Of a stretch of DNA of 64,000 nt, positions 1-12,621 are shown piece by piece. The stretch is taken from the NCBI RefSeq assembly GCF_037392515.1, contig NC_090291.1:15267501-15331500 (forward strand). Direction: 5' to 3'. Under the pieces are notes generated by a model. That model did not search any database. It saw only the letters and a program-made list of their open reading frames with translations, and was not told the origin of the DNA. The position numbers and the translations under genes were made by a program. Position 1 is the stretch's first letter; the number at the start of each line of letters is the position of its first letter. This DNA comes from Haliotis asinina. Its lineage: Eukaryota; Mollusca; Gastropoda; Lepetellida; Haliotidae.

Positions 1-63
1 AATATTCGGGTGATATAATAGCCCTAACCAAATGGTTCCTCTCGTTCCAAAATGTGAGAATGG

Positions 64-215
64 TTTTATTCCACTTTTGGCATTGTTCCCTTATCATCAC
101 GACGGGTGACACCAGAAATGTCATTACACATTATGACCATATGAAGATTAGAACCCGGACTTATGGCGGGACAAGGAAGGCTTAAATCATTAGGCTACCC
201 AACCCCCATCCTCAC
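64..215 (-). repeat. SINE-B copy, degraded
   Basis: Reverse-complement SINE-B. The GACACCAGAAATG body, the TTAGAACCCGGAC B-box region and the ATCATTAGGCTACCCAAC A-box region occur in the expected order. Its tail is lost. Confidence 0.7.
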
Positions 216-501
216 CTATAAGAGCTGATTAACGAGGACAGCACCATTTGGCCACCCCCCTGCTGTCAATCACCACCTCGCCCCTGTAAACATAGAGTAC
301 TGCGCTCAGCGGATAAATCTCCCCAACAAACTCTCTCTCATTCGTCTGTACATAATGAAGTGTGTAAATGCGGAAGGAGCGTTCTAAAACTAGTTCGTCC
401 ATTATATGATATCAGATAAGGATGTTCCCTGCTTGTGTGACAAGTGATGACAGGTTCTGTGCCAGGTGACTTTCCTCAACTGATATACTCAGCAGACCAC
501 T
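216..501. other. no feature seen
   Basis: Unique-looking sequence; no exon, promoter or repeat that I can support. Confidence 0.5.
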
Positions 502-1460
502 GGCCGACCCATTTCCTTGTGTCACCGTTACAGTTACACTTCGTTACTATGGCAACATAAGTGGTATCAAATTCTTGGCTTTCTTTTCTTATGTTTTAGA
601 GGGAGTTCTTAGGAAGCCCAAGAGCTGAAGTTCAACCTCGATCATGTTCCAGCATGTGCTCCACCGAACGTGTTTCTGCAACCAGATGCTGTAGACAATG
701 TGCTCCACGAACGTATTTATGCAACCAGATCCTATAGAAGATGTGCTCACCGAACGTGTTTCTGTAATCAGATCTCACAGACGATGTGCTCACCGAACGT
801 GTTCCTGTAATCAGATGCTGTAGAAGATCTCCTCCAAGAACGTAATTCTGCAACCAGATCCTGTAGACGATGTGCCCCACGAAGGTGTATATGCAACGAG
901 ATGTTGTAGACTATGTGACCCACGAAGGTGTATCTGTAACCGAATCCGGTAGACTATGTGCCCCGCGAAGGTGTATCTGTAGCCAGATGCTGTAGACTAT
1001 GTGACCCACGAAGGTGCATCTGTAACCAGATGTTGTAGACTATGTGCCCCACGAAGGTGTATCCATAACCAGATGCTGTAGACTAAGTGGTCCATGTACC
1101 AAAGTCTGTAACCGCACCCTTTACACGATATGCTCCACGAACGTGTTCCTGCAACCAAATGCTGTAGGCGATGTGCTTACCGAACGTGTTTCTGTAACCG
1201 GACCCATTTCCTAGTGTCGTTGATACAGTTGCACTTTGTTACTATAGCCACAAAAAGTGATAACTGGTATCAAATCCTTGGCTTTCTTTTCTTATGTTTT
1301 AGAGAGAGTTTTGGGGAAGCCCGGGAACTGAAAGTCCACCTTGATCATGCTCCACAATGTTCTTAACGAAGGCAACATGCAGATGATGTGCTTAACGAAA
1401 GTGCTTCTGCGACCAAATCCCATAAACGATATGCATTGCGTGTGTGTATCTGTACTAGAA
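502..1460. repeat. 43-bp minisatellite inside a ~700-bp tandem duplication
   Basis: Units of about 43 bp built on ATGTGCTCCACGAACGTGT...CAACCAGATCCTGTAGA run from about 645 to 1210 (roughly 13 copies), with diverged units again at 1355-1445. The 120-bp leader at 505-645 (ending in AGCTGAAGTTCAACC) reappears at 1200-1350. So a block of leader plus array was duplicated and the second copy is short. Confidence 0.75.
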
Positions 1461-2090
1461 TCACGCCCTTCTTGATATAACTAACTTCATATCCTGTATA
1501 TGCGAATTGCATGTATGATTATATTACGGTATGTAATGGTATAAAACCACGGTTATGCCACTGAGAAATCTATAGACAAAAGAACTGGCTTCGAACCCAA
1601 TATCATAGTTTTCCTGTGTGCCCAAGGGATGTAACTCACATCAAATTGTGACGCCCAACGCTAAAGCCACTCGCACCTCTCCTGTAGAAGATAATGCACC
1701 TCAACATTGAATCTGCAGATCTAACAATGTAACCAGATGCCGTTAACAAATTAACCATGGTCTTTTATCTATTGTACAGAATATGTTCGGCATATATGCC
1801 ATGTATGACCTCTGATAAAATGACAACAATGCCCCCTGAGCATGAAAAAGGTCATTGGTAGTTGACCACTTGGCTAACTTGTGATGTGAAACGTGTCTTC
1901 CCTGCCCCTGCTGGATCGATACGGTCGACCAGCAGACTTCCAGATTCCGCTCCACAGGTCACTGTGTAATGGTCTGACCAGGGCGTCAAGCATATTTCTG
2001 TTCTTCACATGAAATATTTACTACGGCGTTTTCAGCTGCTGCGAATGCTTGCACGCGTAACATGAAAGCATCATTTGACCTCAAATAGTG
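1461..2090. other. no feature seen
   Basis: Nothing supportable; short open frames here have no recognisable domain. Confidence 0.5.
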
Positions 2091-2325
2091 CTGGTTGACT
2101 GGTTGTTGCACTCGTCAGTATTCCAGCTGTATGACGGCGGTCTGTAAATAATCTGGACCAGACAATCCAGTGATCAATAGCATGAGCATCAGTCCCCGCA
2201 AATGTGATACGATGATATGTGTCAATCAAATCAGTGAGTCTGACCAGCCGATCCCGCTTGTCACATCTTACGACAAGCATGGGTTGCTGAAGACCAATTT
2301 TAATCCGGATCTTCACAGGTGCTCA
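2091..2325 (-). repeat. SINE-A copy
   Basis: Reverse-complement SINE-A, nearly complete: GTATTCCAGCTGTATGACGG, TGGACCAGACAATCCAGTGA, GATACGATGATATGTGTCAA and CTTACGACAAGCATGGG in order. Confidence 0.85.
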
Positions 2326-2396
2326 TGAAGACTACTGCACCGACGAGTTCAAATAATGTTTGGGTATGGAGGACATGAAGACTGACTTCTAACTTG

Positions 2397-2612
2397 ACCG
2401 AGACCCGTGAAGGTCCGGGGTAGAATAGGCCTCCAGCAACCCATGCTTGTCATAAAAGGCGACTGTGCTTGTCATAAGAGGTGACTAACGGGATTGGGTG
2501 GTCATGCTCCCTGACTTGGTTGACACATGTCAATTGCGCAGATCGATGTTTATGCTGTTGATCACTGGAACATTGCTGAGGGCGGCGGAAAACTGAACTC
2601 ATTCACTCACTA
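2397..2612 (+). repeat. SINE-A copy with internal deletion
   Basis: Forward SINE-A from the GTGAAGGTCCGGGGTAGA head to the CATTCACTCACTAAC tail. The part between CTGTTGATCACTGG and AACATTGCTGAG is missing. It shows the family's native head duplication (GCTTGTCATAA-AGGCGACT twice). Confidence 0.85.
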
Positions 2613-3092
2613 ACTTGACCGAACCCTAAACCGCTGAATGATCTGTTATTGGACACTAGTACAATGTATCTTGGAGTATTCTACATTGGAACTATTAACA
2701 TGGACAAAACGGATATAGTTTTATTCATCATTTATGATATCAAATGTTATGGAAATATTACACATTTCACTATCTTAAACATGTCAAGGGTCCGAGCATC
2801 GGACATGATGATGGACCAGTATTTCTCATAATACTTTCAGACATAATTGTCATAGTAGAAAGGTCAAAGCATAATAATGTATGTTTGCACAGTGTACGAC
2901 TATTACCCTGTTTCCGATATGCACTAGCACGGCTTTTAGACGCCAATGATATGATCAAATGCTGTAGCTACGAAGTCAGTGAGACTTCAGTGAAACTTTG
3001 ATCACATCGGTCTCTGGCCAAGCGGACATCTTGAACATCAGATCCACTAAGCGATCATAATTGTCGTTACCCCCTGTATATATGTATGGAAC
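2613..3092. other. no feature seen
   Basis: AT-rich; short open frames only. Confidence 0.5.
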
Positions 3093-3094
3093 GT

Positions 3095-3203
3095 CCTAGA
3101 TTTTCGAAACTCTCTTAGCGCTAAAATAGTTGTAAGTGCCATACATTAACATTAATATTAACTTACGACTATCTTAGCGCTAAGAGAATCTCGAAAATCT
3201 AGG
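3095..3203. mobile_element. palindromic hairpin element, copy 1
   Basis: Near-perfect inverted repeat. Left arm CCTAGATTTTCGAAAC...CTTAGCGCTAAAATAGT is mirrored by the right arm ACTATCTTAGCGCTAAGAGA...CGAAAATCTAGG around a short AT loop. Each arm also carries its own AGCGCT palindrome. Non-coding foldback/MITE-type unit of about 109 bp. Confidence 0.8.
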
Positions 3204-3209
3204 CCCTGG

Positions 3210-3313
3210 ACCTAGATTTTCGAAGCTCTCTTAGCGCTAAGATAGTCGTAAGTTAATGTTAATGAATGGCACTTACGACAATCGTAACGCTAAGAGAGCT
3301 TCGAAAATTTAGG
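3210..3313. mobile_element. palindromic hairpin element, copy 2
   Basis: Second copy only 6 bp from the first, with the same TTTTCGAAGCTCTCTTAGCG arms and an ACTTACGAC/GTCGTAAGT inner stem. The loop TTAATGTTAATGAATGGC is the reverse complement of copy 1's, so the two are in opposite orientation. Confidence 0.8.
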
Positions 3314-5715
3314 CCCAGGGACGATCAGAACGTTGCCTCTAAACGAAACGAGATACAAATCTGAACTAAAAATATACAAACACCAGCATGCCGAACTTGC
3401 TTGGGTCCGATGTCAAGAAGTTTATGTTTCGATTACTTCGTATGTTTTAATTTGATTACATGTTTTTCGGATAACTCTAAGTATTTACGTTGGTTTTTAT
3501 TTCAATTGTATATTTTGTCCGGATAACTCGAAGTTTTTACATAGGTTTCGATACAGCAGTGTTTGCCTTCACCTGTTTGACTATCGGTTATGGTCAAACG
3601 AAAGAGGTTGTCGGTACAGGATCGTCCTCAGGGACATTTATTTTAATCGAATTAAAAATGATAATAAATATTTATAGACTCAACTTGCGAGATACGATTA
3701 AAGCATGCATCCAAAGGTATACGTACAGCTGTTGTGGATATTGTCATTTTGTAAGAACCATTCTGGTACCTCACACCCACCAATAACACAACACTAGTGT
3801 ATAATATGGATCTCTTCGTTAAAAACGCAACTTTTCATTGAATGAGTGACCGAGTATCTTAGTGACAAGAATATCGGAACAGATGAGGGTTCTAGACATT
3901 CGCACCTTTGGTGAAATGCCAAATCAGGAGTTCGGTACCATGATTAGGGCTTATCTGGATTTAAAAACACGATCTAGGGATTCTGGCGCATCTAAGGGGG
4001 GCAACTCTATTTGACTCCAGCGCTCTAGGCGTCTCTCCCACCGTGCTTCCCAAAACGTAGGGAGAGGCACTGATATGCCACAGGTGTATTAATCTACCTG
4101 CTGCTACTAATGTAGATCCAAACATTATTAATACAGATTTGTATACATAATCAAGTAATTTGTCACGGGCACGTGACCGGAGATAAATATCTTGACTGAG
4201 GCCTCACTCTGATAAGATGCAGCCAAAATCAATTACAATAATTTGAGCAAGGATGCGGCAGTGATGCTAGATATGTACATGAGATAATTCCCATGAACCT
4301 GTCCATATAGAAATATTAATCATTTTCATAATAGTTTCTTTGACATTAATTTGTAGGTCATATCTTCAAATCTGTTTTCTTGTAAATTTATTACCGAAAT
4401 ATCTACTCACGGCATTAAACAGGTCCAAGAACATAGCTTGTTCCAGCAGGTGCGCTCGCCGCGAAACAAGATGTACTTGAAGGTGTCGGTAAAATCACGT
4501 GTGCTACATTAAATTATTACCCCTGGTTGATTTTAGCCATAGACATATTCTGTAAACATGCCAGGTTAAATCCCACTGGCTGCCGTGCAGCGTGTATCTC
4601 GTTCACATCACGCATACAGGTAAAAATACAATTAGTTTATCTTATCACAAAAAAATCCAGAAAAGGAATTTCCGGTTAATTTAGTGCAATACGGAAGGGT
4701 TGTAAACAAGCCGACTATCTAACGGCTTGTGGAGAGGAACTGCGCGCGCAGGAACCGGAAGTAACAACAACCTTTGAACAGAGGCAACAATCTGTTCACG
4801 TACGTCTTTGACGTGTCAAAGAAACGTATTCGAAGATAAAGACGTTGTAAGTCGAGGTTTCTGATGACAGTAACAAATGGCCGTCTTGGATCTGTACATG
4901 GTCCGGATGAAGGGAGTGTTTCGAGTACAAAGTGTAAAATTACCAAGGGTGGCGTTTTGAAATGAATTGGATTGGACTCTTAACACTGAGAATGTGCGTG
5001 TATTTTCAGACTTGTCTGTTGAGCATATTGAAATAATTAGCCGTGGTTACCTTTGTACGAGAATTGCTGGCCAGAAGAGGCTTCCTGCCGGGAGCGTAAA
5101 TAGTTGGTCCCCGTTATGGGGAGGGGAAACTCACAGATGCCGGGACGCTGGGGGTAGGGATGGAGGAAGGAGGAATAAAAACTAGGGCACATGGGGGACC
5201 CGTTCATGAGGAAAATCCTCATCCTAACCCTACGCCTCAGAATATATATAACTGTCATCGCAACAAATGTTCCAATTTAAGGGAGGGCCGCGCAGGAGGG
5301 AAAATAATGCTTAGTGAATAAGACTAAAGCTAAAGCTCAGTCTCTGAATATATAATTTTGATGGTAACAAACAAACCAATTCAATTTGAAAATGTTTGTT
5401 TTGGATCAGATCTTACTGATATGGAGAATATCAAAGAACATAAAGGTTAAGAAATATGCATGGGGAGTCTTGTGTTATGGTGACGTAGTCCAGTGTTTGA
5501 TGTGTCCTGACACTTCAAGCTATTGGTTCGATCCTCGCATTATGGAAATGTTTAAATTTAGTATTCTTGAATCAAAAACGCCATATTACTGAAGCCTTGC
5601 AACACTACGTAGAACTAAAATGGTTCCTCGTTATAGTAGTAAAAATCATGGGCCTCATTTAATGCCAAATGTCAGTTATATTCCATGTCACAAACGTGAT
5701 TAAACTTTCTTTATA
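3314..5715. other. intergenic, no confirmed gene
   Basis: No exon can be supported in these 2.4 kb. The only notable spot is GC-rich 4736-4850, with an ETS-like ACCGGAAGT and a downstream GTT|GTAAGT donor-like site; it could be a promoter with a 5'UTR exon but is unproven. A 75-codon minus-strand frame there resembles nothing I know. Confidence 0.4.
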
Positions 5716-5922
5716 TTCCCGCAAGAGGCGATTAACGGGAGTGGGTGGTCATGCCCGCTGACTGGGTTGACACATGTCATCGTATACCAGTTTCGTAGAT
5801 TGATATTCATGCTGTTGATCCCTAGATTGTCTGTTCGAGATTCGATTATGTACAGACCGCAGCCATATAGCTGGAATATTGCTGACTTCGGCTTAAAACT
5901 AACTTCACTTACTCCTTGTGTT
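5716..5922 (+). repeat. SINE-A copy
   Basis: Forward SINE-A from GCAAGAGGCGATTAACGGGA to the tail TTCACTTACTCC; the head is truncated. Confidence 0.85.
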
Positions 5923-6078
5923 ACACATTTCGCATTTCTTGTAAGTCACGTTTTCAAGGGTTTTTTTTCGGACCCGGATAGAAAATATGCAAATATATAA
6001 GTATATAGGCCAGTATGATAGTTAATATAAGTATAACAGCCATCAGCACGTATCAACATTTAATGTTTAAAGTTGCTG

Positions 6079-6243
6079 GTCAGGCTTGTTGACTTGGTTG
6101 ACACATGTCATCGTATCCCAAATTGCGTTGTTTGTTCATGCTGTTGATCACTGGTCTGGTATAGATTCGATTATGTACAGACCACCATATAATTGGAATA
6201 TTGCTGAGTGCGGCGTAATACTAAACTCACTCACTCACTGTTC
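6079..6243 (+). repeat. SINE-A copy, 5'-truncated
   Basis: Begins at GGTCAGGCTTGTTGACTTGG and ends in ACTAAACTCACTCACTCACT. Confidence 0.85.
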
Positions 6244-6816
6244 TATGACCAAAGTAAACATTTCTGAGAGCGGCGTTAGTAAGAAACTAACCATTAAACC
6301 ACACTTTCCGGCACAAGATTTTAAAAAATGACGAAAGAAATGAATTCTTGAGCTCTATGAGTCATCGCACCGTTATGTTTCGTCTTCATAAAAAGGGGGT
6401 TATTATTTCTGAGATATTCCAGCAAGAATAGCAGCTTATTTTCCACAATCATAGATCATCCCGGAACAAGGCAACATGACGTATTGGTGCTTGGCATTCT
6501 TCCGACTCATTTTGGCCCTCCAGGAATAGGGAGGGGAAATCCAAAGCCTACTGGCATATACACGTTGTCACGCCTCAACGAGTGCCAATTGAGGATTCAG
6601 GTTTTCCGTAATGCAATATTTTGGTTGTCGCGATTTGGTTGTTCGGTCTGGTTGGCACTGTGACGAATGTATTTTACTCTAAACTGTGATGTTTATTAGC
6701 AATCGAGAGCAAAGGTTTGCCGTCAAGAAAGCTTAATAGCTTGATGATGTCGTGGAAATATTATTGGTCTGAGCTCATTGTATGTATACAAGTAATTAAA
6801 CATTCCCTATTTTATT

Positions 6817-7093
6817 ACCGACCCGTGAACGTCCGGGGTAGGCCTTCAGCAACCCATGTTTGCTATAAAAAAAAACGACTATACTTGTCATAAGAGGCGA
6901 CTAACGTGATCAGGTGGTCAGGCTCGCTGACTTAGGTTACACATGTCATCAGGTCCCACTTGCGAAGATCGATGCTGATACTGTTGATCACTGGCCATGA
7001 TTGTCTGGTCCAGACTCGATTATTTACAGACCGCCGCCATATAGCTGTACTATTGCTGAGTGTGGCATAAAACTAAACTCACTCACTCACTCC
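6817..7093 (+). repeat. SINE-A copy, near full length
   Basis: The best full-length copy in the window: head CCCGTGAACGTCCGGGGTAG, duplicated GGCGACT motif, TTACACATGTCATCAGG, CTGTTGATCACTGG, GCCATATAGCTG, then a (CTCA)n tail. Confidence 0.9.
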
Positions 7094-7202
7094 AGGAAGG
7101 TTGTGTGATTGTGGGTGAGTGAGTTTGAATCTTTCAAGTTTTAGGGTCACCTTTTCGACGTAAAATGGGAGTTCGGATAGGTCATCAAAAACCCGGTCTT
7201 GC

Positions 7203-7400
7203 AGGGGAGCGTAACAGGATCGTGTAGTCAGGCTCGATGATTTGGTTGAAGCATGTCACCGTACCCCATTTGCGTAGATGGATGCTCACGATGTTGACCA
7301 CTGGATTGTCTGGTTCCGATGCCCCAATCTCAACCACTAGTCTGTATAAGTTAAACAACATTATGTACATACCGACTATATTCCTGGAATACTGCACAGT
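7203..7400 (+). repeat. SINE-A copy, diverged
   Basis: Forward SINE-A body (AACAGGATCGTGTAGTCAGG ... CACTGGATTGTCTGGTTCC ... TATATTCCTGGAATACTGC) with an unrelated insert of about 45 bp near its 3' side. Confidence 0.75.
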
Positions 7401-8005
7401 GCACCGGTTTAACCCGTTATCTTTCTTGTTTGATTGTCTATCTGAATATCTCTTTCTATGTTACCTGTTCTGTGATTAGTTTTCTAAGAATACAAGGTGA
7501 TTGTGGGGTGTTTACCGTTCGTGTGCTATCTGAAGCAGTCTCATCAAACACAAAACACAAAGGAAAGATCATCTCGGAAAAGATAGCTCACTCTAAAACT
7601 TTTTCTCAGTTCACTGAATAGTCTTAACTGAATAAAAATGCAAATAATAAGTCTAACTACGAAATTGTGTAGAGGTCAAGAGTCTTGAAACGGCCGCTTG
7701 CAAACTGATGTATGCCAGAAGATACGATACTAGGAGAGTAACAATGATAGAGCTTTAGTGATCACGTAAATCATATACAACTTGTTCATGCAGTAACTCC
7801 TAAACGGTGAATTTCTGAGGATGTTTAATCGGAACTACTTTTTTAAATATGATATGCCTGTTTCTGGTGATGTCTTCCGGTCACTGGGTCGTTAGCCTAG
7901 CACAGCAGCCACCACGTCCGCACTCCACTCCACAGTACCACTCGGTCAGTCATCAAGTACAGAGTCTCGTAAACCAACGCTTTGTCTCTGAATACATTTT
8001 CTTTA
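7401..8005. other. no feature seen
   Basis: AT-rich intergenic sequence without supportable features. Confidence 0.5.
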
Positions 8006-8210
8006 ACTGGTTGGTTGGCTGGTTGTTCAAGGCCACTCTCTGTAAACAATCGAGTCTGGACCAGACAATCCAGATATCTGCAGGATAAGGATTTGGGATA
8101 CGACGACACGTGATAACGATGCCATCGAGCCTGACCTCCCGATCCCGATTAGTCGCCTCTACAGGAATGAGCTGCTAAAGATAAATTCTAACCAGGATCT
8201 ACCGGGTTTT
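8006..8210 (-). repeat. SINE-A copy, diverged
   Basis: Reverse SINE-A: TCGAGTCTGGACCAGACAAT, GGGATACGACGACACGTGAT, CCCGATTAGTCGCCTC and TTCTAACCAGGATCTACCGG in order. Confidence 0.8.
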
Positions 8211-9232
8211 TATGGTAAAGAATAATCCCATTATAGAGTTACTTTTAGGAATTTACCATAACAGTAAAGACTAGACAGTGGGGAAATAATGCGGTTCGGG
8301 GACTTTAAGACAGACTATGATGTTGGTGGCGAGATTCAACGTTGCAGCATTACATTAGACCCTTACTGCCTGTGCAACTGTTGTTTGCAAATTCGTACGG
8401 CTAATTTTGCGAACTTTATGCGGAAGCATTCTGCCTGGCACGGTTAACCGTGAAATCAAGCAGGATCAATACACGAGGTAAGTAAGCGGTATATATCAAG
8501 AGGACCAGAGTGCATATCGTACAACACATAAACAGATGGAAAAAAGGATTGAAGCTGACATGCTCGCCAGGGGGCGCGTCTGGACTGGAAAACCACACAG
8601 AGTCGTATTCACACGACATTTAAAGCCTATTTCATACGGAGTAAGAAAGACGAGTCTGATAGGATTCGTGCTGTCATACCGGTATAACCTTTGCTGCAGC
8701 AACCAGTAGCTGCAGATGCGAGAATTCATCATCAAGCTTTCATCTGTGTTAACGCATTCTGATTCAAGGTAGGGATGGCTAAGGTCTTGAAATACTTGCT
8801 TTGAGGTTTATAGTAAATGGTTGTCAGGAACCCACGCAGATACGCAGTCTGATATGGAGAATCAGAGAGCATGTGCATTTTACGTTACATATTTCATGGT
8901 TTTAGTGAAAGAACCATTCCAAAAACTAAGCGTACTCAAACATCAACCTAAATGTCATGTTCAGTTTGGTCTCACATTATCCAGACACCTTTGTTTGGGG
9001 ATATTCAGAAGTAGATCTCATTAAAACATATTTTGTTACTGGCTAGAGTTCCGGCAGAGTAGGTGCCATTTTGGAGCTGGTCTCAGAGTATCCAGGACAA
9101 CCTTGTTAGAGATTCTGGAAGGGGTAGATCACAGTGGACTATATTCGATACCATTTGAAGTTCCGTACGACCTCGTAGATTTCCCAGTTACTTAGTTACT
9201 TAGTCTTCAGATGACTTAGTCTTCAGTACATC
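8211..9232. other. no confirmed gene
   Basis: A good donor-like ACGAG|GTAAGTA at about 8477 follows a 40-codon open stretch, but no acceptor, start or recognisable peptide supports an exon. Confidence 0.4.
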
Positions 9233-9580
9233 ATGTTTGTCTCTCAGTGGGTGTTTCCAGGAAACATAGATTCTAGAATCTTATGCTTGTCTGCGAGAAG
9301 CCGAAATTCACGGTAGCTCACGTTTGTCTCCCAGTGGGTCTCTCAGGAAACATAGATTTTAGAATCATACGCTTGTCTGCAAGAAGACAGGATTCCGTGT
9401 AGCTCACGTTTGTCTTCAAGTGGGTCTTTCAGGAAATATGGATATAATTAGAATCTAAAGCTCCTGTGCGAGAAGACAGGATTCCCAGTAGCTCATGTTT
9501 GTCTTTAAACAGTTAGTCTTTCAGGATGCAGAGATTCTAGAATCTCAGGCTTGTCTGGGATAAGATACACAGTAGCTCGC
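9233..9580. repeat. 86-bp tandem repeat, ~4 copies
   Basis: The motif CAGGAAACATAGATT recurs at about 9260, 9346, 9432 and 9524, with GAATC..GCTTGTCTG and AGTAGCTCACGTTTGTC between. The last spacing is 92 bp. Confidence 0.8.
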
Positions 9581-10120
9581 ATTTGTGGTGTGGTTTAAGA
9601 ATGTATATGAACTTGCCAATTATGCAATAACACCTATACGAAAAACATTGTCAAAAAGGCTCCCGAAAGTTTTTTTTTGTCAATTAGGAAAGCATTTCAT
9701 GTTATTGATTAATATCACTGATTTTGCTTGCTATCCTAACTACTATGCTTACTATCTAAAGACCCAACATTGTATTGTACATTAATCTGTCATTCAGACC
9801 CTGAAACAAAAATATACCTAAGAAAGCACAAGCAAGATTAGATTATGTAAAACGTCCAGGTTCCCACGTTTTCGCGTATACTTTACTCTTTTTTATTCTT
9901 TTTGCTGTAACATATGTTCATTTCAGAGAGACTAGATGTTGGTCTAAATGTATATGTATATTTCCGTGTAATACTGTAGGTTTTAGTTCATCGGTGACAG
10001 CTCTGAAGAATGAGCAGGACATTTTGCATTCAAGGAACCCGTACATAATAGGCGTGAAGTCCCACCTCATATATAGAAGACTATAAATTTTAATCTTGAT
10101 TAAACAAACAAAAATCCAAA
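9581..10120. other. no feature seen
   Basis: AT-rich; no supportable feature. Confidence 0.5.
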
Positions 10121-10125
10121 AACAA

Positions 10126-10204
<79 letters not shown>

Positions 10205-10221
10205 AATAAAATAAAATAAAA
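10121..10221. repeat. (TAAA)n microsatellite
   Basis: About 20 uninterrupted AAAT/TAAA tetramers followed by AAAATAAAAT pentamers. Confidence 0.95.
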
Positions 10222-11232
10222 AAGCAGTGATAAAAGGCATGTACGGGTGTATTCACTTTATTATTGAAAAACCATCAATTCATGAATGTTCTCATTTAAA
10301 TTCATAAGTCAACGCTTAAGAATTTTAGCCTTAGTCTTTACCTCGCTTTGTGAACGTTCAGCACAGTTAGTATTCCTATAATGTTTTCTCAACATACATC
10401 TGATATTTTTACCTGTGCCTTGACAGCGTTTAATAAGTAAGTTTTCATGTGTAAACGTTCTTGGAGTGTTGACTGAATGAAGTTTGTTTTCAGAACACGA
10501 GCATCGACATGAATTCAAATCGCACTGTTCACAATATCAATTGTAAAATTAATTGTACAAATGAAAAAAACCCCGTGATTTGGGTCAGGAAAATAGTAAA
10601 TGATTAAAGCACATTGATGAGTTCACAGTGATATTTTGGCACAGAAATGCATGCAAATGATGCATGGTGATATCAATTAGATTGAAAACAAAAGCGTATT
10701 ATTAACTTGTCAGTAATATAGCCATATATTGAATGAGCTCACTGTTGATGTCTTTTTTAAAGATATCTTTCTTAAAGATATCATTCATCCTTGAATACTG
10801 AGACGGATATGTCAACCCGCCATGTGTGTTTCTTACCAGTACATGGGTATTTCTCGTTAAGTATGTTACGTTTCCGGTTTTTATGATGTGAAAAGGGAGA
10901 AAACTCTAGTTTGGGACAGAATTGTGAGTTTGGCGCCGAGTTACACGCACGTGGAATAAAGAAGAATGTTTCACTCCCCCAAATCGGTAGAGGTTTATGT
11001 GTTTACAAACGAGTACAGCAACACAGCTGTCACAATACATGACACGTTTTATGGATAACAACTTCTTTTGGGTTATTTACACGATTTTTCAGAGCTATTT
11101 CTTGAGCATCGTTCTTGTAGGATGAAACTGGCATAAATCTGGACCATGGAACCCTTGGGTGTATTAAAATGCTGAAAGTATTCATCTGGGAAGGACAACC
11201 AGTCATGGAGAAACTGCAATCGAGGTTCAATG
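10222..11232. other. no feature seen
   Basis: Intergenic. AAAGATATCTTTCTTAAAGATATC at about 10761-10784 is a small local duplication; otherwise unremarkable. Confidence 0.5.
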
Positions 11233-11425
11233 GAAGTGTGTGCGTGTGCGTGTGCGTGTGCGTGTGCGTGTGCGTGTGCGTGTGTGTGCGTGCATGATGG
11301 TGGGAGACACCAGAAATAGGCTTGACACACTCTACCTATGAGGGGATTCGAACCCGAGTCTACGGTGTGACAAACGAATGCTTTAACCACTTGGCCACCC
11401 CACCGCCCCGTGTGAGTGAGCGAGT
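11233..11425 (-). repeat. SINE-B copy with (GTGCGT)n at its 3' side
   Basis: A (GTGCGT)n microsatellite (about 11235-11290) joins a reverse SINE-B. GGGAGACACCAGAAATAGGC, GGGATTCGAACCCGAGTC and AATGCTTTAACCACTTGGCC mark its body, B box and A box. A GTGAGTGAGCGAGT run follows at 11405-11432. Confidence 0.85.
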
Positions 11426-11429
11426 GAGT

Positions 11430-11958
11430 GAGTGACTGAAACAGGCAAAGCGGGTCTTGTCATTGATGTACAGAAATTAATTCTAAAATCGAGAGTGGGA
11501 AACAGAATAGGCTGGATGGCGGTAAATTATTCCACGTGAGAGATTGCTAGAGCTGTCTCGGATAATGTCAAGTTTACAAACCATGGGTAAGGTGCTGCTC
11601 TAACGAGGGCTTAACAAGCAGCGGATACATGGTTGAAACACTGCCTATGTGACGTAAAGTATTAATTCACACAGACACTGGAACAAACAGTTAAAACGTT
11701 TCTGACAACCTCAGCATTGTTAAACGCTGACTGATACATAGCCATAACAATAGAAACATTTGTCTTTTAATTCCTCTCTAATGGGGTCTTTTCTCCGTTT
11801 GTCTTTGAACATTTATGTGTTTGGGGCATGGGCGTATACCGTATATGTGTAGCCGTATTTTTGTGAGAGTTTTTGTGAGAGTATTTGTCTGCAGTGGTGA
11901 TACACCCCTCCCTGGAGGCGTCGGAGGACATTTGTGGCCAGTAGGTGAACTGGCGCAT
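11430..11958. other. no feature seen
   Basis: Intergenic; nothing supportable. Confidence 0.5.
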
Positions 11959-11959
11959 T

Positions 11960-12200
11960 GCTGAGTGAGTGAGTGAGTGAGTGAGTGAGTGAGTGAGTGA
12001 GTGAGTGAGTGAGTGAGTGAGTGAGTGAGTGAGTGAGTGAGTGAGTGAGTGAGTGAGTGAGTGAGTGAGTATGCTTTTTCGACGCTTTTTTATTCGCAAT
12101 ACATCTAGCAATATCACAGCGGGGGACACCAGCGGGGTAATCGAACTCTGGTCTTCGACGTGAAGAGCGGGCGCTTTAACCACTTACCCTACAGCCCGAG
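11960..12200 (-). repeat. SINE-B copy with expanded (GTGA)n tail
   Basis: Reverse SINE-B (TCACAGCGGGGGACACCAGC, TAATCGAACTCTGGTC, GCGCTTTAACCACTTACCC). Its CTCA tail has grown into an almost pure GAGT/GTGA array of over 100 bp at 11962-12070. Confidence 0.9.
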
Positions 12201-12557
12201 GTTCATTGGTGGGCGAGGGAACGAAATATTGTATCACGGGAGGCTGACAGACTAACACTTTATAGCCTCTGAAATGAACAAACATGTATTTTACAGAATA
12301 AAGATTAATCAAATATAATCATAAGACATTATGAAAATGAGCCTAGGGACTTTCTTCATTTTCAGAATGTTGTCAAACTTTGGTAATTTAGACTTGTCAC
12401 ATATTCTAGACTTGCATAGGCGTTCTGTGCTATATTTAGTTCAGGGTCTATATGACAGACTGAGAATGAGTGTTAGTGGCTGGGTGGCCGAGATGTAATA
12501 GGGTGAGTTGTCAAATGGGAGTGGAAGGATGTTGTGTTGTAACGTCGGTGTGGGGTA

Positions 12558-12560
<3 letters not shown>
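12201..12560. other. no feature seen
   Basis: Intergenic; nothing supportable. Confidence 0.5.
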
Positions 12561-12621
<61 letters not shown>

